Of a stretch of DNA of 64,000 bases, positions 57,815-64,000 are shown one piece after another (positions within the stretch are counted from its first letter, which is position 1; each line of letters opens with the position of its first letter). This DNA is from Pseudomonas yamanorum (GTDB taxonomy: Bacteria; Pseudomonadota; Gammaproteobacteria; Pseudomonadales; Pseudomonadaceae), in NCBI RefSeq assembly GCF_900105735.1, contig NZ_LT629793.1:1178001-1242000 (forward strand), given 5' to 3'. A program made the translations under genes and the position numbers. The notes under the pieces are model-generated. The model did not search any database, was not told the DNA's origin, and worked only from the letters and a program-made list of their open reading frames with translations.

Positions 57815-58327
57815 TCATTTGCCACGGTCAAGCTTATCTCTGATTTTATTGAAGCGGTAACGCTCAGCCATTCGAGCGTTTACACTTGTTTTGTTAATCT
57901 TTTCGATGGCTTGCTCGTCGAAGGACGCCAAACTAATCGCCCCGCCAAGCGGCCAGGTATTTTCGATAAAATCATCGACCGTCCGGCATTTGTACGCATA
58001 GTACCAATGGCTATAACCCAATGCATGGGCCAACATTTCATACATCGCTCTGCATTTAATTGTGGAGCCCGATGCACTGGCGAGTTTCCGTAATTTTTTG
58101 TTGGTGAGTCTGCACCGATACAAAGGAAGTCCAGGACTCAGTGCAATCAAGACAAATCGATCGGCCAATCGATCGTCGCGAAAAACGTAATCGGCGTCCG
58201 GGTACCAACCACGAAGGTTGTTGGCCGCCAGAAAGGATTCAAAATGCTCACCCAAATGCACGACAGCCGCACGCGCGGTGATTTGTTGGGGCACGTCTTG
58301 AGGCGGTAACTCAATAATCGTTGCCAT
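57815..58327 (-). CDS. Hypothetical protein upstream of the resolution module
   Basis: 170 residues. A very strong ribosome site (GGAGGTGA, 6 bases before ATG) supports it. N-terminal half acidic (MATIIELPPQDVPQQITARA), central CRLTNKKLRKLASASGSTIK, then MLAHALGYSHWYYAYKC, a pattern like the LAxxLGYxxW-type helical motif seen in several mobile-element proteins. The end is basic. I do not recognise the family. Same strand as tnpS, 207 bp downstream of its stop, so it may belong to the same mobile element. Confidence 0.62.
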   Translation of the reverse strand: MATIIELPPQDVPQQITARAAVVHLGEHFESFLAANNLRGWYPDADYVFRDDRLADRFVLIALSPGLPLYRCRLTNKKLRKLASASGSTIKCRAMYEMLAHALGYSHWYYAYKCRTVDDFIENTWPLGGAISLASFDEQAIEKINKTSVNARMAERYRFNKIRDKLDRGK

Positions 58328-58534
58328 CGCTTTTCACCTCCTACGAGTTGGGTTCGAAACAATTCATCCGCGAGCGCAGCGGTCTCCCGCATGGCCCACC
58401 CTTCTCAGCTCACCCCGTGTGGCCGCCGGTCACTGGAGGACTGACAAAGGATGGCCAGCAAACTGTGCCTGGAACCTTGGCAGGGCCATGCCTCTCCCGC
58501 CGTCCGACCGATCAGGGCGACGCCGTCGGATCGC

Positions 58535-59503
58535 TCAACGGGCCCAATCGCCAAACGGCACATCCGCCTCGATGTAGCGCAGCGCCGACTGCACATCGCG
58601 CCAACCGACATACTCCATCAACGCCTTGCTGCTCCACTGGTTGCGACTGGCCCAGGTGGCAAAACCGCGGCGCAGCGAATGCGCGGTGTACCCCTCGCCA
58701 GCTTCACCGCTGCGCACAAACGCCAGACGCAAAATGCGCGAGAGGCTGTTCGGGTTGACCGGCTCCTTCGCGACATGCCCCCAACGATCGATGGCGCGAA
58801 ACACCGGCCCGTGGTGGAGGCCACTGACTGCCAGCCAGTGCTGGTAGGCGTCCACGGGACAGAGTCGCTTCAGGGCCGGGAGCACCAGGGTGCGGCCACG
58901 ATGGTCACGATCGGTCTTGCTGCTGGCGAGAAAAATCTCCAGCGCTTGCCCTGCGCGCAGCTGGATATGCTCGATACGTAGCCGGCACAATTCGTCGCCG
59001 CGCAACGCCCGCCAAAAACCCATCAGGATCAAAGCCTGGTCCCGCGCCGCACGCAGCCGCACCGCCCGTTGTTCAGAGCTCAACTGCAGGGCCAAGCCCT
59101 CAATGCACGCTTCCAATTGCTGTAACTGCAGCGCTTCGGCCTGCTTGAGCGGTTGTGGATGCAGCGCCTGAATCCCGCGCAGCACATCGCGCACCCGCGA
59201 CGCTTTGGTTGGATCATCGAAGCCGTACTGCTGGTGCCATTGGGCCAGGGCCGCCAGGTGCGTGCGCAAGGTATTGCTGGACAACTGCCCACCATAGGCC
59301 GCCAGGTAACGCACGATATTTTCACTGGAGGCCGGCAGCACCCCGCCCCACTCGACTTCAAAGTGTTCAATGGCCTGGGCATAACGCCGTTTGGTGCTGT
59401 CGCGGCGCGCCGCCTGCAGGTAGCGCTCGGCTGAATCGCTCATTCCACCTCCCGCATACCGCGATTTCGGGGCCTGGCCTCGAAAAAGTCTGGTCACGTT
59501 CAA
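58535..59503 (-). CDS. tnpS: Tyrosine recombinase, TnpS-like cointegrate resolvase
   Basis: 322 residues. Phage-integrase fold: an N-terminal SAM-like core-binding domain (~20-115), then the catalytic domain with the first Arg in FWRALRGDELCRL (~175-185), H-x-x-R in YTAHSLRRGFATWA (~270), and GWRDVQSALRYIEAD with the nucleophile Tyr (~312). Length and divergent pairing with a KfrA-like coiled-coil protein at 59616 match TnpS of Tn4651/Tn4676-type (Tn3-family) transposons, where TnpS resolves cointegrates at the site between the two genes. No Tn3-family transposase (tnpA) is in the window, so the module is either detached or its transposase lies elsewhere. Alternative: a generic integrase of a genomic island. 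Confidence 0.82.
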   Translation of the reverse strand: MNVTRLFRGQAPKSRYAGGGMSDSAERYLQAARRDSTKRRYAQAIEHFEVEWGGVLPASSENIVRYLAAYGGQLSSNTLRTHLAALAQWHQQYGFDDPTKASRVRDVLRGIQALHPQPLKQAEALQLQQLEACIEGLALQLSSEQRAVRLRAARDQALILMGFWRALRGDELCRLRIEHIQLRAGQALEIFLASSKTDRDHRGRTLVLPALKRLCPVDAYQHWLAVSGLHHGPVFRAIDRWGHVAKEPVNPNSLSRILRLAFVRSGEAGEGYTAHSLRRGFATWASRNQWSSKALMEYVGWRDVQSALRYIEADVPFGDWAR

Positions 59504-59615
59504 GAATTCAGCATTCTCGAACGCCAGTCCGTCCGAATTCCTGCCGTCGCAGAGGCAGGGTTACAGCTGTAATTGCATACTCCGTAAACCAGTACGAAAT
59601 CGTCGGAGTCAGGCC
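59504..59615. promoter_or_regulatory. Putative resolution site (rst-like) and divergent promoters
   Basis: The 112 bp between the divergent genes holds TTACAGCTGTAA (59561-59572, perfect 12-bp palindrome) and an inverted pair TTCAAGAAT / ATTCTCGAA (59498-59506 and 59512-59520). In Tn4651 the recombination core lies between tnpS and tnpT, so this is the expected place; the exact core is not proved here. Confidence 0.6.
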
Positions 59616-60596
59616 ATGGCACGCGGAGGCATCAACAAGGCAGTGGTGCAAATCGCCCGCGAAGCGCTGCTCGCCCGTGGCCAGCACCCCAGCATCGACG
59701 CGGTGCGCGTGGAGCTGGGCAACACCGGTTCGAAGAGCACCATTCAGCGCTATCTGAAGGAGCTCGGCGCCCGAGAGCAGGCGCAGCCGCCCACCCCCGA
59801 CGAAGAACTGCACAGCTTTGTCGCCGGTTTAAGCGCTCGCCTCACCGTGCTTGCCGAACAGGCGGTCGCCGAGGATCGCCAGCGCCTGCAGCGGGATCGT
59901 TCAGCGTATGAGCAGCAGCGGTTGCAGCACCAGGCACAACTCGATCACCTGCAGAGCGCTTACGCCGGCCTCGATCGTGAGCTGCAGGCCCTGCGCGAAC
60001 ACGAGCGAACACTCCAGGAGCAGCTGCGCCAAGCGGACGGCGAATGTCAACGCTTGGGCCAGGTGGAACACGACCTGAACCAGCTGTTGGTCGAACGGAC
60101 GACGCACCTCCAGTCGCTGGAGGACAAGCACGGCCAAGCACGTGAGGCGCTGAAGCACTTTCGCCTACAGCATCTGTCCCAGCGCGAGCAGGAAACCCAA
60201 CGACACGACGCGCAGGTTCAGCAGTTGCAATACGAGTTGCGTGCACTACGTATCAGTCTTTCGGACAAGCAGGATGAACTCGCTCGCCTATTCCAGGACA
60301 ACGAACGGCTAGTCGGTGAACTGCGCCACCAGGGCCAGCAAGATCGCCAACGTGAACGTGCACTGCAGCAGTTGCGACAACAAAACCAGGACGCGGAAGT
60401 CCGCGAGCAGAGCGCGCAGGCGCAGGTCCAAGCGTTGACCACCGAACACGCCAGCCTGCGCGAGCGGGTCAAGCGTCAGGTGCTCACGGAACGGCAAAGC
60501 CGTCGCGAGCTAAGGTTCCAGCGGCAACAGATCGAGCGCTTGCAGGAATTGCTCAGCCAATTGGCACCACCACTTTCGACCACCGACGACAGCTAA
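59616..60596 (+). CDS. tnpT: KfrA-like DNA-binding coiled-coil protein, TnpT-like
   Basis: 326 residues. Residues ~1-55 form a KfrA N-terminal DNA-binding domain (INKAVVQIAREALLARGQHP ... KSTIQRYLKEL); the rest is a long Gln/Arg/Glu coiled coil (~75-320). In Tn4651-type transposons the partner of TnpS, TnpT, is a protein of this size and shape that assists recombination at rst. Divergent from tnpS with the site between them. Ends 21 bp before a convergent gene. If not TnpT it would be a plasmid-type KfrA regulator; the pairing favours TnpT. Confidence 0.78.
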   Translation: MARGGINKAVVQIAREALLARGQHPSIDAVRVELGNTGSKSTIQRYLKELGAREQAQPPTPDEELHSFVAGLSARLTVLAEQAVAEDRQRLQRDRSAYEQQRLQHQAQLDHLQSAYAGLDRELQALREHERTLQEQLRQADGECQRLGQVEHDLNQLLVERTTHLQSLEDKHGQAREALKHFRLQHLSQREQETQRHDAQVQQLQYELRALRISLSDKQDELARLFQDNERLVGELRHQGQQDRQRERALQQLRQQNQDAEVREQSAQAQVQALTTEHASLRERVKRQVLTERQSRRELRFQRQQIERLQELLSQLAPPLSTTDDS

Positions 60597-60617
60597 CTTT
60601 GCTTTCGCTGGCCGCCT

Positions 60618-61544
60618 CTAGCTGAAGCGCGCTACGACGGGCGCAGGTTCGGTCGCTGACGAAGCGGAAAAGTCGGCCCATTCACCGATTGCAAAACGAT
60701 CACGTCGGTGGCCCTTGAGCGCAGCCTCGACCCACTTCGCATGCCGCGTTGACCGTTCAAAAGGCGCCGGCGGACCGACCAGCGCCGAGGCGTCCTGTCG
60801 CGGCCATGATTCGTCCGGCCAGCAATGCTGGAAAAGGGTGCACGCGTAGAGGTCCCAGCCAGAGATCACGCCGCGATAGCGCAACCAGTTGCCGTACCGG
60901 TCGAAATCCTCACAGACCTGCGCAAAGGCGGAAAAATCTGATGGCCAACCATCAACGAGCGGAAAAAATCCGCGCTTGAACAATTGATTAAGCAGCTCGT
61001 AAAGCGGTTCACGAACGAAGCAGCCTGGTTCAGCCATACACACTAAGATCAGGTAATTCAGGAAATGCGCGCGCAACCAATGACGATGGGATTTGAAGTG
61101 TCCAGAGGTCGAGCCCAATAGGGCGAGGACATACCCCAAGTTGCGCCAGTCGGGGCAGGCACACAGGCGACGCATCAGAACGGGGCCAAGCACCGGGAGC
61201 AGGCAGCCGCTTTTTAGATGCAGGGTCTGCGCCAAGTGATCAGTGTGACGGCGCTTATCCCAGAGAGTACTCAGGACCTCCCACAACGGGTCAGTCGTCA
61301 CGGACTGCAGTGCTGGATAGTCCATCAATAGATCGCGCAAACAATCTCTGCGGAGCTCACTGCCTTTCAGTAGCCGCGGCCATTTGTTGTTACGCGCCAA
61401 CCTTACCAACGGATGATGCTGGTGTGCCCACTCGCAACCACATCGCTCCAAAGCCGGTCCGGTGTGGGGACATGCAAAACAACTGCAGAGACTATGGGCA
61501 ACCACGCGGCCTCTCAGTTGCCCTACCACCGATGAACAGGCCAT
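60618..61544 (-). CDS. Hypothetical Cys/His-rich protein
   Basis: 308 residues, convergent with tnpT. Near the N terminus there is a Cys/His cluster (LCSCFACPHTGPALERCGCE) that could bind zinc, followed by a helical, Trp/Leu-rich body (HWLRAHFLNYLILVCMAEPG, GFFPLVDGWPSDFSAF). No family recognised. The proximity to Tn7-like genes invites comparison with TniQ/TnsD-type targeting proteins, which also carry N-terminal Cys-x2-Cys zinc motifs, but I see no convincing TniQ core. Confidence 0.6.
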   Translation of the reverse strand: MACSSVVGQLRGRVVAHSLCSCFACPHTGPALERCGCEWAHQHHPLVRLARNNKWPRLLKGSELRRDCLRDLLMDYPALQSVTTDPLWEVLSTLWDKRRHTDHLAQTLHLKSGCLLPVLGPVLMRRLCACPDWRNLGYVLALLGSTSGHFKSHRHWLRAHFLNYLILVCMAEPGCFVREPLYELLNQLFKRGFFPLVDGWPSDFSAFAQVCEDFDRYGNWLRYRGVISGWDLYACTLFQHCWPDESWPRQDASALVGPPAPFERSTRHAKWVEAALKGHRRDRFAIGEWADFSASSATEPAPVVARFS

Positions 61545-62029
61545 GGCACACCACCGCTCTCAGCGACTAACACCTGGAGTGAAGCACACTGTTGGCTGAC
61601 GCGAGTGGGCGCTCCAACGGCAGACACAACAGGCATTGATAATCCGGCGCAAAAGGTCAGTAGCGTCAATGACATAGCGTCTCCCATCAACAACCCTTTC
61701 AACGTCGACCTGCGGTCAAGAATGGTGTTGAATAATATTAACATCACCAACACCTCAGCAGCCGTTGTAACGCGCTGGGAGCGCCATCCTCCATGAGCAC
61801 CATACTTAGTTGGTATCGCCTGCTGAACGCAGTGACTGCAGGTCGCCTCAGTGCAGATTTCGCATCTGGTTCGCCTCGCCTGAAGCCCACGGTGTCGATT
61901 TATCTGCAACCGTCAGTCATTCAACGAGTGCACTATATAGCGCTTCGGCCCCACGCTTGCCCTCGGCGGACAACGCTGCCGCTGGCCAACTTCCATCGCT
62001 GTCCCTCGCTCTCTTGTCACGCAACTACG
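61545..62029. other. No supported gene
   Basis: Short frames only. Probably decayed sequence belonging to the fragment at 62030. Confidence 0.35.
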
Positions 62030-62350
62030 CCACCCAACCTGGATCTGTTTCGCCGGGGATGTTTCCTGCGCGCGAGGGAGTTTTCTCGTGACCACGAACA
62101 CGGCTTGGCCGGTTACCTGTTGGATGCGCTGGGGGTGAAGGTAAATATCGAGTCGCTGACGGCGTGGGCGCCCGACATCCTTGTCAACGACCCTAAGGGT
62201 GGACCTCTGCAAGTCATATCCCTCTTTGACGTACAGACACGCGTTGTACTCGGACTACACATTTGCGTCAGGCATGCGGCATGCGAATGGCTACTGGGGG
62301 CGGTCGAAGCCTTAGCGAATCAATCACCATCACGACCCAATATCCGGCCT
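62030..62350 (+). pseudogene. DDE (rve-type) transposase fragment, TnsB/Mu-like
   Basis: Within a longer frame (61793-62404) the stretch IESLTAWAPDILVNDPKGGP ... LQVISLFDVQTRVVLGLHIC resembles the first strands of a retroviral-integrase-type core, especially LFD-TR-VLG, as in TnsB/TniA (LVID-SR-VG). Nothing before or after completes a transposase. Likely the remnant of an older related element next to the Tn7-like genes. Confidence 0.45.
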
Positions 62351-62410
62351 ACCCAGCATCGCACCGGCACCCTGACTCACCTGCGCAGCGGGTCCCGCCA
62401 ATGAATCAAC

Positions 62411-62534
62411 TGTCGAGAGTCAAATTACCTGAGCTGTAACGGCTGCCCGCAGTCGCGCTCACAATCTTATTGCCAAACGTCATCAGCCCCAGCGGTCCTA
62501 ATCGAGCAGTACGGGTAACACCGAATTACCTGAG
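62411..62534. repeat. Possible Tn7-like element end with repeated AATTACCTGAG motif
   Basis: AATTACCTGAG occurs at 62423-62433 and 62524-62534, 101 bp apart and in the same orientation, just upstream of tnsA. TGT at 62411 could be the element terminus. Tn7-like ends carry repeated TnsB sites; these two copies are candidates, although the second also contains the tnsA ribosome site (TGAGG). Confidence 0.4.
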
Positions 62535-62543
62535 GAACCAGCC

Positions 62544-63197
62544 ATGGATCTTTCGCTAAACATCAGCAGTGCTCAACAAGGTTATACCCTCGGCCCAGCC
62601 AGGCCCGTGGTATCCGGCAGGCACGGCAAACTCGTGACTTTTTTTGCCTCACAAAAAAACGCGGCCTCCATGGGTTGCGAGTCGTTGCTGGAAGCCGACT
62701 ATTGCATGTACCTGGAATACCTTCCGTCCATCATCAGGTATCAGGCGCAGCCCTACACCATCTACTTCCGCGACCCGGCGCTACGTTACACACCCGACTT
62801 CTTCGCCACCCTAGATGATGGCCGGCAGGTACTCTATGAAATAAAGAGTACCTGCGGTGGCCGAGACCCAAGGTGGCAGCAGCGACGTGCGCGGCTAGAG
62901 GAGCTGCTGGGAATTAATGGATTGAATTTTGAATACGTCGAAGAGCATCAGTTCCGGCACCCCGTACTGCTGACTAACCTTCGCACCCTGTACCACTTCG
63001 GCTTCAATGGAACCCCCTCCAGTGTTCCGTCCATCATTCGCCTATTGCGTCAGCAACCGGACCAGCAGGCCACGATCAAGCAGTTGATCTGTTTAGGCGT
63101 ACTTCAGAAAGACGTCACTTTTGCACTTTTCCATCAATTTCTTAGCTGTGACCTCCGGCACCCGCTGGATCTGCGCAGCAAGGTCTGGGCCGTATAA
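62544..63197 (+). CDS. tnsA: TnsA-like endonuclease of a Tn7-like transposon
   Basis: 217 residues. TnsA cuts the 5' ends of the transposon and works with TnsB. Catalytic restriction-enzyme-like core: Glu46/Glu50 in CESLLEAD, Asp85 in TPDFF, and Glu99-x-Lys101 in YEIKS, in the correct order and spacing for E-D-(x)K nucleases. Residues ~120-217 form the C-terminal domain that in Tn7 contacts TnsC/DNA (LLTNLRTLYHF, IIRLLRQQ). Strong ribosome site (GAGG, 9 bases upstream). The tnsB start is the very next base after its TAA, so the two are coupled. Appears intact. Confidence 0.88.
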   Translation: MDLSLNISSAQQGYTLGPARPVVSGRHGKLVTFFASQKNAASMGCESLLEADYCMYLEYLPSIIRYQAQPYTIYFRDPALRYTPDFFATLDDGRQVLYEIKSTCGGRDPRWQQRRARLEELLGINGLNFEYVEEHQFRHPVLLTNLRTLYHFGFNGTPSSVPSIIRLLRQQPDQQATIKQLICLGVLQKDVTFALFHQFLSCDLRHPLDLRSKVWAV

Positions 63198-64000
63198 ATG
63201 AAAAACTCACTGAAGATGGTCGTCGGCGAGCATTACCGTTACCACGGGGCTGACTATCAAGTGATGGATATCGACGGAGACCGCATTCAGTTGCGAGCGC
63301 TTCGGGCGAGCATCAGCCCAGTGTTTCAAAGCCTTGAACGCCTAATACGCGCCCACAAGAATGGTGAGTTACGAAAGATACAGGAAGCCCCTTTCGCCCC
63401 TGACGCCACACTAATAAGCGCAGCTGTAACCCCTGCACACAAAGCAAAAGCAGAGAGGAAAGAGTTTTTCTTGCTGCAGATTAGGGACCGATTTGGCGGA
63501 CGGCTCCCCAGAACACACGTGGAGCGGTTAGCAAAAGAAATTGCAGCGCAGCGTGGTGAACCTAAAGCACCGAGCTATGGCGCACTCTATCTTTGGAATC
63601 GAGCCTATGTGGCGGGCGGCGAGAACATCCTTTCTTTGACGCCCAAGACACGTCGTCCCACCCTGCATCGTCTGTACCATCAGCCTGAGGAGATACAAGA
63701 GCTCATCAAGTTAAATGTCGATCAACTCTACTTCAGTCGAACACCATGCAATAAGACCGAGGTGATCGACGCTATTCATTGCGCCATCCGAACGACTAAT
63801 CAGAGCCGTAGCCCGATTCATCAACTGACCGTTCCTTCGCTCAGCACCTTGTACCGGATCATCGTTGAGCTGGACCGCTATGAAACCGATCTTCGTCAAT
63901 TGGGGTATCACGCTGCAATCAAGAAGCAAAAATGGAGCCGAAAATGCCGTCAACCCTACCGTCGCTTTGAATTGGTGGAGGGTGATACTCACACACTGGA
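63198..64000 (+). CDS. tnsB: TnsB-like transposase, N-terminal part (runs off the window)
   Basis: 267 residues are visible, from ATG immediately after the tnsA stop, without a stop codon before the edge. The visible part holds the DNA-binding region of TnsB/Mu-type transposases: AERKEFFLLQIRDRFGG, then PSYGALYLWNRAYVAGGENI (helix-turn-helix), a second helix-turn-helix near 200-235 (HQLTVPSLSTLYRIIVEL), and KKQKWSRKCRQPYRRFELVE, which normally leads into the catalytic rve domain. The DDE residues should lie beyond 64000. Whether tnsC and a targeting gene follow cannot be seen. Confidence 0.85.
   Translation, partial: MKNSLKMVVGEHYRYHGADYQVMDIDGDRIQLRALRASISPVFQSLERLIRAHKNGELRKIQEAPFAPDATLISAAVTPAHKAKAERKEFFLLQIRDRFGGRLPRTHVERLAKEIAAQRGEPKAPSYGALYLWNRAYVAGGENILSLTPKTRRPTLHRLYHQPEEIQELIKLNVDQLYFSRTPCNKTEVIDAIHCAIRTTNQSRSPIHQLTVPSLSTLYRIIVELDRYETDLRQLGYHAAIKKQKWSRKCRQPYRRFELVEGDTHTL

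Noticed and set aside
57570..57818. 82-codon minus-strand frame overlapping the stop of the 57815-58327 gene
   Set aside because: Its end reads the start of the frameshifted small-gene copy, so it is a hybrid of leader and pseudogene rather than a gene.
61793..62404. Whole 203-codon frame as a gene
   Set aside because: Only the part from about 62030 is protein-like; the first half is low-quality reading without a ribosome site, so only a transposase fragment is annotated.

Overview
The window looks like an accessory region of a fluorescent Pseudomonas (P. fluorescens lineage broadly, close to plant- or rhizosphere-associated strains). Three things suggest this: a REP pair of the type common in that group lies between two ompA-like genes (22437-22528); three HrpL-type promoters and Hrp-type secretion genes sit at the left end; and the insertion sequences (IS66, IS3, IS5, IS481) and a tnpS/tnpT resolution module are of kinds common in Pseudomonas. 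No rRNA, tRNA or CRISPR array was seen. The species is not determined.

Layout. (1) 1-4.8 kb: a rearranged piece of an Hrp-family type III secretion system. sctK-sctL (hrpD-hrpE) and the start of a further gene run leftwards from one hrp box. A pilin-like gene, sctI (hrpB) and sctJ (hrcJ) run rightwards from a second hrp box. Decayed DNA and a broken immunity-like gene follow. (2) 4.8-14.4 kb: an IS66 copy inserted in an older IS66-type element, then a third, consensus-perfect hrp box with a small Ser-rich ORF behind it (candidate effector), then a 1115-codon gene with a zinc-protease motif, then a second remnant of the older IS66 type in inverted orientation. (3) 15.8-33 kb: a leftward type I secretion and adhesin locus in transcription order giant Ig-repeat adhesin, two OmpA-like proteins, LapB-type ABC exporter, HlyD adaptor, TolC-like channel. 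(4) 33.7-42.7 kb: an IS graveyard (IS481, IS66, IS5, IS3) with a LuxR-type regulator, two lipoprotein genes, an ICE/plasmid-type gene and two copies of a structured repeat. (5) 42.9-47.5 kb: a second, smaller adhesin of the same architecture with no exporter of its own, probably a client of the first system. (6) 48-55.4 kb: a probable defence island: a truncated IS3 fused to a tightly overlapping three-gene operon with a Rad50/SMC-like ATPase (two frameshifts), then a nuclease-like/TPR protein. (7) 55.5-61.5 kb: an inverted pair of a tiny gene flanking a membrane protein, and a Tn4651-type tnpS-tnpT cointegrate-resolution module. (8) 61.8-64 kb: a decayed DDE-transposase fragment followed by tnsA and the start of tnsB of a Tn7-like element that runs off the right edge.

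How it works together: adhesin, OmpA-like proteins and the ABC-HlyD-TolC exporter would make one surface-adhesion machine, and the LuxR-type regulator between the adhesins is a possible controller (inference from position only). The type III genes are only part of a system; sctC, sctV, sctN, sctU and hrpL are not in the window, so function depends on genes to the left. Many genes here are broken by stops, frameshifts or IS elements, so the region is a repeatedly rearranged island.
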